Shown here: in pieces, positions 1 to 9,193 of the stretch
Position numbering within the stretch: the first letter of the stretch is position 1
Layout: each line of letters opens with the position of its first letter
NCBI GenBank assembly: GCA_029556545.1
Contig: JAKQEQ010000076.1
Location: 61,231-125,230, forward strand
Direction of reading: 5' to 3'
DNA length: 64,000 nt
Source of the DNA: Candidatus Hydrogenedentota bacterium
GTDB lineage: Bacteria; Hydrogenedentota; Hydrogenedentia; Hydrogenedentales; JAGMZX01
Translations under genes and position numbers: made by a program
Notes under the pieces: model-generated
What the model saw: the letters and a program-made list of their open reading frames with translations, nothing else
The model's database searches: none
Told to the model about the DNA's origin: nothing

Positions 1-139
1 GACTGGCTCACCTACTTCTCCTCTTCCTAAGCTATATTCCGAGAACTGAGACCTCTCCATACACTATACAATTCATTAGCATCCGATGAGCCCCGTGTGT
101 ATTATACAAGAGCATAATATCACTTAATCGCACGGCAAC

Positions 140-1813
140 TCATTTGTTTTTCTGATCAAGCAAACACAGTTGTTGCGCACTAGCATCCGACGTTACGAAA
201 CGGCGAAGCACAGATGCCGTGCAAGCACTGATGAGCTGCTTTTCCATCTCCCTTGGCTCAATCTTCATGAGTCCGTCACGATATTCCCGTCCTGGTTTAC
301 CTTCCTCAAACCACCGCTGCGCTTCCTTATTAAGGCATTCAAGGACAGTTAGCTTCTCCGTCCTTGTCCTGACGGGTTTTCTAAACCATCCGCCCAGAAT
401 ATTTGTAAGGTGTAGTAGATGCGCACTGTTCAAAATGAACCGCGGGGCACCGCGAAAGAGATACGTAACAAACAGATCGGCTGGCTGGTCCGGGATCGGG
501 AGCGAGTACCAATGCTTTAGACGCCGAGCCGTTGCTGTCATATGAAGCCCTTCACGTACCCCCTCCCGTAAGTACTCCTGAACTGCAGGATGCAACTTCT
601 CGATACTGACGCCCGGCAACGACAGCAGCCAACATGCGTGGCCGGAATCGCGAAGCACATTCCAGTTCACTTTGGAAAACTCGCAACCGTCTATAGGGAT
701 ACGTGTAGGCATGACCGGTTTGAGATAGCTTTCCGGAATCTGACGTCTTTTCACGTCATCATCTGATAAAACAAAAAACGCATTGCAGCCAGTCGAGATC
801 CCTCGTCTAATTCGGAGGGCTTGACCAAGACTGTTGCGCCCAGAAGGTCTTATTTCGGCAATGCTGGCAGTGGAGTCCGGACGATCAAGAACGTACAACA
901 ATGCTAAGGCCTTCGATCGGGGCGTACGCAGTTTGACGGGGATGACGTGTTGCGTTGATCGCCATCCGTGCCTCAAGAGAAGATCCGCTCGAAGGTGCCG
1001 GGAGTGCGCTGAGCCTGCAGCCTCCATTGGGAGAAGGAACAGGATGCGCCCGTTGTCGAAAGTCCTCCTGTGCTTCTGCGCGGCAACCCGCAGAATGTCC
1101 ACAGCTTTGCATAGAAAGTAGTTTCCGGCACCCGATAGCGGCGAAATATCTATTCCCAAGCTCGACCTGAGCCGCTCAAGCACGCTGTCGCGCGCCCGAA
1201 GGTTGTGAGACCGGACGTAGGGTGGATTGGACACAAACATATTTGGAGGCGGCAACCCCTTCTGCTCAAATCTATCTTGACCCAAGGTCAAGAAGTTTCC
1301 ATACCACACCCTGAAACTGGCAGGCGCATGGATTATCTCCAGCACATGGGCCGTACTCAGTGCTAGAATTGGGTCGCTTTCAACCCCGATATACCCCTTG
1401 ATGTCGATACCACGACGCAATACCGTTTCAGCGAAGATACCCGTACCTGCACCAGCATCACATAACACGTCATTCGTGTCCGGCACGCAAACTGACAAGG
1501 CCCACTCGGCGATTTGTGCTGGCGTAAAGTACTGCCCTTTGTGCTTTCGGTACTCAAGACTAAATGCTGCGCAATACAATTCTGCGAACACCTCAGCGTG
1601 ATATTTCCCCTCAGCGCTGAGCGCCATTCGGAGCTTCTCCAAGGCGTCTGGAAGGTCTCCAGTAAGTGTCGCTACCGGATAGGTTGGGCAGTTCTCTATG
1701 CGTCTGTATGTCGCTTTTCCAGCAAGAGCTACGAGGAGCTGCAGCAGAGTGACTGGTGAGCCCTTAACAAGACTACTCAACCTATGAATTGGTGCTCTAA
1801 CCACGGCGATCAC
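140..1813 (-). CDS. N6-adenine DNA methyltransferase of a kinase-HD/methylase module
   Basis: Predicted class I SAM-dependent DNA methyltransferase, 557 aa. In order: a GQYFTP motif (about residues 93-98), typical just before the methylase fold of N6-adenine enzymes; the SAM-binding motif DAGAGTG (119-125); and the catalytic NPPY motif (196-199). The C-terminal half (about 330-557) looks like a TaqI/Eco57I-type target-recognition region, and I see no PD-(D/E)XK or other nuclease motif. The start is GTG; its last two bases lie inside the TGA stop of the upstream kinase-HD gene (a GTGA overlap), so the two are translationally coupled. The gene is AT-richer than the genome around it, which suggests acquisition. 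The family is clear; the DNA target and the role, probably self/non-self marking or phage sensing as with PglX, are inference. Confidence 0.85.
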   Translation of the reverse strand: MIAVVRAPIHRLSSLVKGSPVTLLQLLVALAGKATYRRIENCPTYPVATLTGDLPDALEKLRMALSAEGKYHAEVFAELYCAAFSLEYRKHKGQYFTPAQIAEWALSVCVPDTNDVLCDAGAGTGIFAETVLRRGIDIKGYIGVESDPILALSTAHVLEIIHAPASFRVWYGNFLTLGQDRFEQKGLPPPNMFVSNPPYVRSHNLRARDSVLERLRSSLGIDISPLSGAGNYFLCKAVDILRVAAQKHRRTFDNGRILFLLPMEAAGSAHSRHLRADLLLRHGWRSTQHVIPVKLRTPRSKALALLYVLDRPDSTASIAEIRPSGRNSLGQALRIRRGISTGCNAFFVLSDDDVKRRQIPESYLKPVMPTRIPIDGCEFSKVNWNVLRDSGHACWLLSLPGVSIEKLHPAVQEYLREGVREGLHMTATARRLKHWYSLPIPDQPADLFVTYLFRGAPRFILNSAHLLHLTNILGGWFRKPVRTRTEKLTVLECLNKEAQRWFEEGKPGREYRDGLMKIEPREMEKQLISACTASVLRRFVTSDASAQQLCLLDQKNK

Positions 1814-4686
1814 ACTTCCGCAATGACACCTTCTAGTTCCTTGACAAGGGAATGCTCGGACTGTTCGTAGGCCAGACTAACCAGATTGGCAACTTGAGGA
1901 TGACATAGAATACGCACGGGTGCTATGGCTTCGATCATGCTCTGCATCGTCTTCTTCCATCTCTTGTCCTCCGTTGCCAATCGTGCGTCTTGATGATATG
2001 ACCGTTCCTTCAGTTCGGGTACTACTCCAAGCGGTCGTTCATATCCCACTTTGTTGGACGGGCGAGGCACATCGACCAAGATCAGCAGATTATGTTCGCA
2101 TAGGGCGCTGAACTCGTCCTGCTTCAATAAAGACCTTGTTTGTAAATCCCCCCAATCCTGTTCCAAGCGTTCCTGCACGCGTCTGTGGAGATTCTCGCAT
2201 AGTGCAATGCATTTCGGCCAGTCCAATCCATCAAGCTTGCCGATTACTGATTCATGTGTCCCGCCGCGATTCAGCGTAGCAACCCGCTTATAAAGCTGTC
2301 GGCTTTGGATGCCCGTGATCAGATTGCGACTCTTCTGATCGGCTTGTGGAAGATTGGCAATCCACCGCAGCATGAGCCAATCCGTCCAGGCTACCCCCGG
2401 GTACCACATTGCCTCTCCGCACATCTCTGATGCAGCATGTGGCTCCTGTATGTCGGCCAGTGGAAGCTCAGCAACAACGCTCTCCGACGGTTCCCCCATC
2501 ATGTCCAAGGGCGACAGAGGGCGGTCGTCTGGCTGCCCTGCCTCACGACCAATTTCGAATGGCGGCACAAGAGCCTTGACAAATACGACAAGTTTCTCGC
2601 GAATCTGTGCCTCCAGAGCCGAGCCTCTCCGAGACGATGACCAGAAGACTTCGGGAGGTAGGCCCATTGCTGTCGCGTATTGAAGCATTGCTTTTGCGAT
2701 TCTGGATGTATGATGCCAATACACTGTTGCCAAGAGCTGATAGCGTGCCTGTCCGAATGCGTGTGCGCTTGCGATTCCCTTGTCATAAACACCGAGGGTA
2801 ACACGCCGCTGAAGCGTCTCATCAGGTATGATCGCTACCGTTAACACTCGGAAGAATCTTTCAAGGTCAAGCTGTTGGCCATAGGGAAGCTCACAACGGG
2901 CAGAATCGCGCACGATGTAGTCGGCCTTGTCTGCATCAACAGGCCCATCTATGATGGCAGAGAGCACGTCGTACTTGAACGATCTAGGCTCGACTTGTTC
3001 CACTAGGTCTTCGTTCCGTGAGTGCGCCGTAAGGATCCTCCGAAGGGACTCCACTCGCACATCCCAACCATTTTGCGAGTCCTCAATAATTGTCTTGAGA
3101 GTACGTCCCCGGCGGTCCGTAGTCGTGTCCTCCAACAGTGATAGGCCGATTCGTGTATGTTTGAATATCCCTGGATGGACTTCCTCCAAGTCGTGCGCCA
3201 ACGGATATTGACCGAGGTCGTGCAATAGGGAGGCTAGGAGAACCGCATGGAGGTCCTCAATTCCTACAAGATTTCGAAAGATTGGATTGCCAAGATCGTT
3301 AAATAGATACCTAATATAATTGGTCACATATGTATAGGTTCCAAGCACATGATCGTAACGTGCATGATCAGCTGTCGGGTAGACCAAGCTTACCAGGCCA
3401 AGCTGGCTCACAAATTTCAACCGTCCTACTAATGGGTGCTCAAGAACCCCTCGAAGGCGCTCTGTCTGCACTGTGTTGAAGCCAGGCACCAATCTAACGA
3501 TATGCTTCGAATAGGTCGCGAGTTCCGGGACGTGATCTTCAATGTTCCAACCGCCACGTTCTTTTCGTAGATCACGCTCTACATCATTGAGGTTGTCATA
3601 CTTGAGGCCGGTGTAGTGTTTCGCTTCGAGGCCTGGGAATATCTGGGGCGCATGTTTGAACGTAACGGGAGGCTGACTTCGGTTTTGGCCATCCAAAAGT
3701 CGCGTTGCCAGAAAATGCAGTGATCGAAACAGTGGCAACTGCGGAACCACGTGCGGCCGAATGCTAGCCACTTCATGGAGCGCTTCGAGCAGACAAATGC
3801 CTAGCGCGTAATAATCGAAAGGAATTGCTAGTTCGCTGCGCTTGATTCCGCCTCGAACTCGATTGGACGACGCTTTTTCCACTTGCCGATGGAGGAGAAC
3901 GGGGTGGGCGTAGCGTTTGGTGAAAAACACGTCGATAGGACTGTGGTCGCCGCAATCAATAGTCTCAACAGATCCAAAGTCTATCGCCGTGAGATGTGTG
4001 TGCTCAGCAATCAAGACGTTGTCCGGCTTGACGTCGAGATAAACGTAGCCGCAATTATGCAGATAATATAGTGCGCTGGTCCACTGAGAAAATATGATCC
4101 CTAAATCTGCCAAGAGAGCGTTTATGCCAGCAATCGTCTGCCCGGCGTCATACCTTGGGTCCGGAAGCTGTGCTTCCAGCTGAGTGATCTGTCTCCACAG
4201 CCATGTTTTGTTTTTCTCAGGCTCGTCTTGGCTGTGGGTGAAAAACTGTGCCGACCCCTTTATGAATGGCTCAACGATATAGGTAAGGTCTGGGCAGTCA
4301 GTTTGTGATTTGTTAGTCGCGGGTGGGAATCTTTTTGAGCCAATATGAAGTACGTTGATAATGTTATGATGAGTAAGCCCTGGGAGTATACGAGTTTCCT
4401 TGGTAACCATGGACGCCTCGAGACTCGGGATGTTCGGTCGATTGAACTTGATGACCACCTCCTGGGATAGGTGGTCGTCCTTGCCCAGGAACACTATACC
4501 AGTACCGCCGACCGCAATGGGCCTCGCAAGTGAATATCTACCGAGGAGTTCTGTGGCGAGAGCGGCGAGATATTTCTTGATGGTCGACTTCTCGCGGGCA
4601 AAGTCAGCTTTCCTTGTGTCGCCATAGAAAGTCGACATTTCCGTAAGCCACGAGTCGGTTGAGGGAGCAGCAGGTGTATTTGACAT
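1810..4686 (-). CDS. Ser/Thr protein kinase - HD phosphohydrolase fusion
   Basis: A 958-aa two-domain protein. The N-terminal half is a Hanks-type kinase: glycine loop AVGGTGIVF (58-66), VVIK lysine (80), catalytic loop YLDVKPDN (216-223) in place of HRDLKPEN, and DFG (236-238). All key residues for phosphotransfer are present. The second half is an HD phosphohydrolase of the SAMHD1/dGTPase type: histidines near 441 and 446, the HD pair at 489-490 (LLHDLGQYPLAHD), and GPVDADKADYIVRDS (581-595), the usual downstream metal or substrate aspartate block. No membrane segment or signal peptide is seen. A strong GGAAGGAG ribosome site precedes the ATG. It is first in an operon with the DNA methylase. 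A kinase-controlled dNTPase acting in phage defence is a reasonable inference but is not shown. Confidence 0.85.
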   Translation of the reverse strand: MSNTPAAPSTDSWLTEMSTFYGDTRKADFAREKSTIKKYLAALATELLGRYSLARPIAVGGTGIVFLGKDDHLSQEVVIKFNRPNIPSLEASMVTKETRILPGLTHHNIINVLHIGSKRFPPATNKSQTDCPDLTYIVEPFIKGSAQFFTHSQDEPEKNKTWLWRQITQLEAQLPDPRYDAGQTIAGINALLADLGIIFSQWTSALYYLHNCGYVYLDVKPDNVLIAEHTHLTAIDFGSVETIDCGDHSPIDVFFTKRYAHPVLLHRQVEKASSNRVRGGIKRSELAIPFDYYALGICLLEALHEVASIRPHVVPQLPLFRSLHFLATRLLDGQNRSQPPVTFKHAPQIFPGLEAKHYTGLKYDNLNDVERDLRKERGGWNIEDHVPELATYSKHIVRLVPGFNTVQTERLRGVLEHPLVGRLKFVSQLGLVSLVYPTADHARYDHVLGTYTYVTNYIRYLFNDLGNPIFRNLVGIEDLHAVLLASLLHDLGQYPLAHDLEEVHPGIFKHTRIGLSLLEDTTTDRRGRTLKTIIEDSQNGWDVRVESLRRILTAHSRNEDLVEQVEPRSFKYDVLSAIIDGPVDADKADYIVRDSARCELPYGQQLDLERFFRVLTVAIIPDETLQRRVTLGVYDKGIASAHAFGQARYQLLATVYWHHTSRIAKAMLQYATAMGLPPEVFWSSSRRGSALEAQIREKLVVFVKALVPPFEIGREAGQPDDRPLSPLDMMGEPSESVVAELPLADIQEPHAASEMCGEAMWYPGVAWTDWLMLRWIANLPQADQKSRNLITGIQSRQLYKRVATLNRGGTHESVIGKLDGLDWPKCIALCENLHRRVQERLEQDWGDLQTRSLLKQDEFSALCEHNLLILVDVPRPSNKVGYERPLGVVPELKERSYHQDARLATEDKRWKKTMQSMIEAIAPVRILCHPQVANLVSLAYEQSEHSLVKELEGVIAEV

Positions 4687-5626
4687 CCAAGTCTCCTTCC
4701 TGAATTGCGATGACGCGAATCCACGATGTCACGAATTCAAGCCACGAGGACAACTACTTTGTGCGAATCCGGAACTCCGGAGTAGTAGTTCTCTCGGCTA
4801 CAGTCATGATCGTGGTCGCCACACGGACGCTCTTGCGCGGTCTGCCTTCCCTATGCTTGTTGCTGGCCATAGCGCGACCGTATTCTTGCGCGCAGCTGGC
4901 TTGCGTAGCGTGTGCGGCTCCCGTTTCCATGGTCACGCCCGCGTGAAGGGCTCCAGCGATTTTCGGCAGTGTCCGGATTGTCTCACTCCGTCTCATTTGA
5001 TTCAAGCAGGCTTGAGTCAACGTGTGGCGACGGTTGCGCCGAGCGCAAGAATACAAGACGCGGCGGCCGTTCTGTTCTCGTTTGGCTCAACTAGTCTTCC
5101 GGCTTTGCCCGTCGTCAGAGTTGCGCGAAACGAGTCACTGAGAAATCGTACCACGCTCGGACGTGTATTTCAAACGCTCATTCGCTGTGTTAGGCGTGGT
5201 CTTGGGCCTTGTCGCATAGCTGGTGATCAGTCCGCCCAACAGTTTCAGTACTCGTGCTGTAAGTAGCCAGCAACGAGTATCCTGCTTGCGGTTGGATAAT
5301 CCTATGCCCGGCGGAAAGTAGCGAGAATCGCGTGGGATCCTCCTGCTAAACTTCGATTGGCTGGCGTTCCTGGCACAGGCCAAAATCCAGACCCAGTTCA
5401 CGACCGCACGTGCTGGTTGGCTCGGGTGCGTAGTCAGTAGGCAGGCAGGCAGGGGGCGCTTGCTGGTGGATACACGGAATTCTTCGCAAGCGACCTCGAC
5501 CCGCTCCCAGCTGCACAATCCCAAGACGTGCGCCTTCGTTTGCGACCTCTCCCAAGGGCAACTTTCTTGCCCAGGGCGTTCACAGTCTAATAGTCAGCCG
5601 TTGCATTCCCGCCGCGCCTACCGGCC
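4687..5626. other. 940-bp region without a recognisable gene
   Basis: It lies between the start of the kinase-HD gene and the stop of nrdJ, at the edge of the AT-richer block. Short open frames exist on both strands, the longest being about 100 codons on minus at 4754-5056 and 129 codons on minus at 5135-5524. None has a family motif or a clear ribosome site, and I do not call them. The segment just above 4686 must hold the promoter of the kinase-HD operon, but no good -35/-10 pair stands out. It may be the scar of an insertion boundary. Confidence 0.5.
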
Positions 5627-7681
5627 TTACGGCGCGACGCCGACGCGGTCCTTGCTGGGGGCGGGCAGTTCCTCGACTTCGAGTTCCTGCTGCTGGGGCA
5701 TGTGCTCGGCCACGATGATCTCGCACTTGTCGCCGTCGCAGAAGAGGTCCTGGGCCTCGTCGGTGTTGATGGTTTCGAGGGTGAACGGCCGCAGCTTCTC
5801 GATAGCCTGCTCGAAGACCTCCTTGGGAATCTCCTGATACGGCGCCTGGGCGTAGTTGTGCTCCTTGAGCGGCAGAAAACTGACGGACTTGATGCGCGTC
5901 TCGTAGAGTTCGAGTACGAAGGGGATGTCCTTTGCTTCCTCGGGCCGGAAGGTCACGGTGGCGCTGACCTGGTTGTCCGCCCAGTAGTAGGCCATCTGCG
6001 CCACGTTCTCCATCTGTTCCCAGATGGACACGTCGCGCTTCGAGCGGTTGAAGTACCGCTCGTGCACCGGGAAGTAGACGATCCACGTGTTGTCGCCGTA
6101 GACGGATTCCTCGATGCGGTAGCCGGCCTTGCGCAGCGGCTCGATGAGGGGGCTCGTCTTGTCGATGCGGATCGTGCGGTAGTAGTACTCGGAGTGGGGG
6201 TAATGGATTCCCGGCGAGACGCCCGGCAGCAGCGATACGGTGCCGCTCGGCTTGACGCTCGTCGTCTTGATGCTCTGGGGAATGCACAGCCAGTCCGAAT
6301 AAATCTTGTCCAGTTCGCGGACATAGGCGTAGCCGTCGTCGCACCAGCGGAAATGGCTCCGGCGGCCATGGCGCTCGAAGCTCTCGACGATGCCGGACTG
6401 GGACAGTCCGATGCGGCGGTTGCGCAGCATGATCGCGTTGGTGCGTTCGTTGTGCGTCGGGATCAGCGTGACGGTCTTCGCGTAGAGATAGGCAAATTTG
6501 AGGGTGCGCTTGTACTCCTCGATGGTCTCGTGCCGCGACGGGAAGGTCTCGACAAGGTTGCAGATTTCAAAGGATTCGAGGCTCTGCTCGGCGCAGGGAT
6601 TCGTGCCGGCCACCTTCGCGTCGGCCCACGTCGCGCCGTCCTTGAAACGCCCGAACGCCCGCGCGTTCTCGCGCCAGAAGTAGCCCGGCTCGCCGTTCTT
6701 GGCGGTCTGGGCGCCCACGGGGCCGTAATCCATGCCCTCGCGCGCGCTCACGCTGTTGTTGGACGCCCAGCGCCAGGCCGTCAGCTTGTCTTCGTGCAGC
6801 TTCGGGTCCTTCAGCCGCAGGTACTCCTCATCGCCGGGATCCCCGAGGGCGAGTTCCGCCGTGCGGCGCACGCCGCCCGAGACGACGCACTTGCCAATGA
6901 CGTTCATGAGGTCCGTGATATCCGTCGAGGTAATGCGCTCGCCGATGCGGGCGTCGAGAATCTTGGTGAGGTTATTGACGCACTCGATAAGCGGCCCGGG
7001 GCCGGGGGCGATGCCGCCAAAGGTCTTGATGGGCGCGCCCATGGGGCGGATTTTGCCGTAGTCGATGTGCGTGGGCTTGAGCGCGCGCCCGATATAGGCG
7101 TTCAACATCGTGCGCACCAGGTCGCACCAGCCCTCCTTCGAGTCCTCGACCGTGAACGTGTAGTCGCCGCCGGTGGGCCGCTGGACGCGGATTTTGCCCG
7201 CGCCGCTCGTGTCGAACGCCACGCCGACGCCGAGCATGGACATGTCCATGAGGAAACAGAACGGCTCCGCGAAGTCCGTGTCGATTTCCTCGGTCGAGAC
7301 GAACGCGCAGTTGTTCAGCGCCGCCGATCCCCGCTGGTAGATGTAGTCCGTGCCCATCATCCACAGGCCGCGCCCCGGCGGCAGGAACTTGAAGTCCCAC
7401 ATGAGCCGGTACATCTCCTGGGCCGAGCGCTGCGCCTTCTCGGGATTCCACGGGAGCTTGAGGTTCATACAGTGGGTCTTCTGGATGGTGTAGCACCCCT
7501 CGACCACCCGCCGCACCGTCTCCCAGTACTCCTCGGTCCGGCCGGCGCCGTTCTCGACGACCCGCGCGTAGGTGCGCTTGTAGGTGATGTACCCCAGAGG
7601 TCCCCAGGCCGGCTGTTTCCCGCGAAACAACTGGATGAACTCCTCGGACAGTTTGAATGGTTCCTTCACCGGAAACAGCAT
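5627..7681 (-). CDS. nrdJ: Adenosylcobalamin-dependent ribonucleoside-triphosphate reductase (class II)
   Basis: Reduces ribonucleotides to deoxyribonucleotides using a coenzyme B12 radical. It matches the monomeric Lactobacillus-type class II enzyme in length (684 aa) and motifs: an early cysteine in NNCAFVST, the NPCAEQSL active-site loop, the GTVSLLPGVSPGIHYPHSEYY segment, and a C-terminal CDGDKC pair (residues 648 and 653) that re-reduces the active site. I chose the ATG at 7681 because it has a GGGAGG site nine bases upstream and clears the preceding gene; an ATG 27 codons earlier would overlap that gene. It is the last gene of a thyX - four-helix-bundle - nrdJ run, so dNTP and dTMP synthesis are probably co-transcribed and NrdR-controlled. 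It needs cobalamin but no oxygen. Confidence 0.93.
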   Translation of the reverse strand: MLFPVKEPFKLSEEFIQLFRGKQPAWGPLGYITYKRTYARVVENGAGRTEEYWETVRRVVEGCYTIQKTHCMNLKLPWNPEKAQRSAQEMYRLMWDFKFLPPGRGLWMMGTDYIYQRGSAALNNCAFVSTEEIDTDFAEPFCFLMDMSMLGVGVAFDTSGAGKIRVQRPTGGDYTFTVEDSKEGWCDLVRTMLNAYIGRALKPTHIDYGKIRPMGAPIKTFGGIAPGPGPLIECVNNLTKILDARIGERITSTDITDLMNVIGKCVVSGGVRRTAELALGDPGDEEYLRLKDPKLHEDKLTAWRWASNNSVSAREGMDYGPVGAQTAKNGEPGYFWRENARAFGRFKDGATWADAKVAGTNPCAEQSLESFEICNLVETFPSRHETIEEYKRTLKFAYLYAKTVTLIPTHNERTNAIMLRNRRIGLSQSGIVESFERHGRRSHFRWCDDGYAYVRELDKIYSDWLCIPQSIKTTSVKPSGTVSLLPGVSPGIHYPHSEYYYRTIRIDKTSPLIEPLRKAGYRIEESVYGDNTWIVYFPVHERYFNRSKRDVSIWEQMENVAQMAYYWADNQVSATVTFRPEEAKDIPFVLELYETRIKSVSFLPLKEHNYAQAPYQEIPKEVFEQAIEKLRPFTLETINTDEAQDLFCDGDKCEIIVAEHMPQQQELEVEELPAPSKDRVGVAP

Positions 7682-7728
7682 GGTCTGCGCCTCCCTCTTC
7701 TGGCTGTTGGCGTTCTCTTCTCGCTGTA

Positions 7729-8151
7729 TCATGCCTTTATCCTCTCGATGCCCGACGCACACCCCGCGCCGGACGAAACTCCCTCATCCATATATCCTTC
7801 CAGCAACCGTGTCAACTCCGCCGTGGCCCGCAGCAGCGGCGCGATATCCGCGTACCGCACTTCCGTGGCCAGCAACAGGCTGTGCCGCACTTCCTCGACG
7901 GCCTCGATCGCCTTGTTGATATAGTGGCGACGCTCAGTCCGCTCGCTGTATTTCAGTCCGTCAGCGATTTTCAGCGGCAGGGTAAACGCCGTTTCGCCGA
8001 GCTGCCCGGGCCACTCCCGGGGACACGCCCGCGACGGCCCCCCGAACAGACGCTCGGCGTCCTCGACGAAGCGGCAGGCCAAATGCCACAGCACGAGGTC
8101 GCGAATCGTCGGCTCGTGCCGCGCGGCGGCTTCATGCTCTCGCAGCATCAT
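7729..8151 (-). CDS. Four-helix-bundle protein (S23/IVP-like family)
   Basis: A 140-aa soluble, mostly helical protein. The segment QLGETAFTLPLKIADGL followed by SERTERRHYINKAIEAVEE and RHSLLLA matches the signature of the four-helix-bundle family first described from 23S rRNA intervening sequences (LTxQxRRAAxSIPxNIAEG in most members). It sits 11 bp after thyX and 47 bp before nrdJ, on the same strand, so it is probably co-transcribed with both. In other genomes this family often lies next to mobile or DNA-processing genes and has no firm biochemical role. Here its place inside a nucleotide operon is unusual, and I assign no function from it. Confidence 0.7.
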   Translation of the reverse strand: MMLREHEAAARHEPTIRDLVLWHLACRFVEDAERLFGGPSRACPREWPGQLGETAFTLPLKIADGLKYSERTERRHYINKAIEAVEEVRHSLLLATEVRYADIAPLLRATAELTRLLEGYMDEGVSSGAGCASGIERIKA

Positions 8152-8162
8152 TCAGGCTCGCC

Positions 8163-8945
8163 TTACACCTTGCCGCAGGCCGTCTTGACCCACGGCAGTC
8201 CGTCCACCGTTTCCACTTCATAATCGCCGAACAAGTTCGGATACCGCTCTCGGACCAGGTCAAACACCTTGCCGAAGAGCAGTCGAATTTCCTCCTCCGC
8301 GTGCGGGTCCGTGCGCATCTCGACTACGTGCCGCAGCGCCCGGATGTTGCAGGACCAGCCGATGGTCGTCGCCACGCCGATGGGCGCGACCCGCCGGAAC
8401 GCCGAGGTCAACTTCTTCTTGGCGTCGAATTCCTGCTCGTCCTCGATCCCGTAAATCTCCGCGAGCGTGCGCTGGAGTTCCTCGAGTTGCTCGATGGTCC
8501 GCACGAAGACCTCCATCCCCTCTTCGCTCTCGCGGATTTGCGTCGGCGCGTAGACGGACAGTTCCTCGAGCCGCACGAAACGCAGCGACTCCTGGGAGAT
8601 CGCCGTGCCGGCGCGGTGTCGCACCAGTTCGTGGGTCACGACGCGGCTCACGTCCGCGAAAATGAAATTCATCACCCCGTGCTCGAGCACGCTGCCGTGC
8701 CGGACCCGGATGATGTTCTCGAGGTACTTCGCGTTGCCTTGCCGCACGCGCTTTACGTTCGGGTTCAGTCCCGGCTCGAAGGACCGATAGCATAACCGCC
8801 CCATAACCTCGGTCAGCCGCTCGACGTCGCTCGGCGCGTCCGTGCCCCACGAGGCGACGCCGATATGCTCCAGGTATGCTTGCAGGCCGCCCTCGTGAAC
8901 GCGGGTCTCCCCGACCAAAAAGACTTTCGGCTCCACAACCTTCAC
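8163..8945 (-). CDS. thyX: FAD-dependent thymidylate synthase ThyX
   Basis: Methylates dUMP to dTMP using methylene-tetrahydrofolate and reduced FAD, replacing ThyA. The ThyX signature is seen as RHRAGTAISQESLRF, one residue longer between RHR and the final Ser than the common RHRX7S form. The protein also has the expected GSVLEHGVMNFIF and ELVRHR blocks and a C-terminal RALRHVVEMRTDPHAEEEI helix (RALRHxxxxR...AQxEI in relatives). I prefer the GTG at 8945 (260 aa) because the family normally begins a few residues before the first strand (KVVEPKVFLV) and GAGG lies upstream. An ATG at 9038 would place the start only about 5 nt from the predicted transcription start. It is first in the thyX-nrdJ operon. 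Confidence 0.92.
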   Translation of the reverse strand: MKVVEPKVFLVGETRVHEGGLQAYLEHIGVASWGTDAPSDVERLTEVMGRLCYRSFEPGLNPNVKRVRQGNAKYLENIIRVRHGSVLEHGVMNFIFADVSRVVTHELVRHRAGTAISQESLRFVRLEELSVYAPTQIRESEEGMEVFVRTIEQLEELQRTLAEIYGIEDEQEFDAKKKLTSAFRRVAPIGVATTIGWSCNIRALRHVVEMRTDPHAEEEIRLLFGKVFDLVRERYPNLFGDYEVETVDGLPWVKTACGKV

Positions 8946-9049
8946 GTGATCAACCTCACCACGTCTTCCTTCCAGTGTCCCGGACCGCCGCCTCCCGATC
9001 ACCGCCGCCGTCGCGCGTGCAGTTCCGGTTCCCTCCACATGGGGGTCGG

Positions 9050-9078
9050 ATTATAGAAAGGGACGCGTGATTTGTAAA
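9050..9078 (-). promoter_or_regulatory. sigma70 promoter of the thyX-nrdJ operon
   Basis: On the minus strand TTTACA (9073-9078) and a perfect TATAAT (9050-9055) are separated by 17 bp. Transcription would begin near 9043, giving a leader of about 100 nt to the GTG start at 8945. Confidence 0.65.
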
Positions 9079-9145
9079 GCCCCTTTTTGAAAACGGGACG
9101 GGAGACCGTATTCGCATTTTTCACACGCACAAGCAGCCAACATGA

Positions 9146-9193
9146 ACACAATATATAGGAGACAATGGCTACGTTGCATACTATATACTGTGT
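9146..9193. promoter_or_regulatory. Tandem NrdR-box-like sites
   Basis: Two 16-bp AT-rich sites, ACACAATATATAGGAG (9146-9161) and ATACTATATACTGTGT (9178-9193), match the NrdR-box consensus acaCwAtATaTwGtgt closely (the second at 14 of 16 positions). Their start-to-start distance is 32 bp, about three helical turns, which is the classic arrangement for NrdR boxes. They lie 68-115 bp above the -35 box of the thyX-nrdJ promoter. NrdR is the ribonucleotide reductase repressor; its gene is not in the window. Confidence 0.6.

Noticed and set aside
4754..5056. 100-codon minus-strand ORF upstream of the kinase-HD gene
   Set aside because: No ribosome site, no recognisable family and plus-strand frames overlap it; it could be real but I cannot support it.
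5702..7924. 740-codon open frame on plus opposite nrdJ
   Set aside because: It mirrors nrdJ and its neighbour codon by codon in high-GC DNA; the protein is Arg/Ala/Val-rich without any motif, while nrdJ on the other strand is complete.
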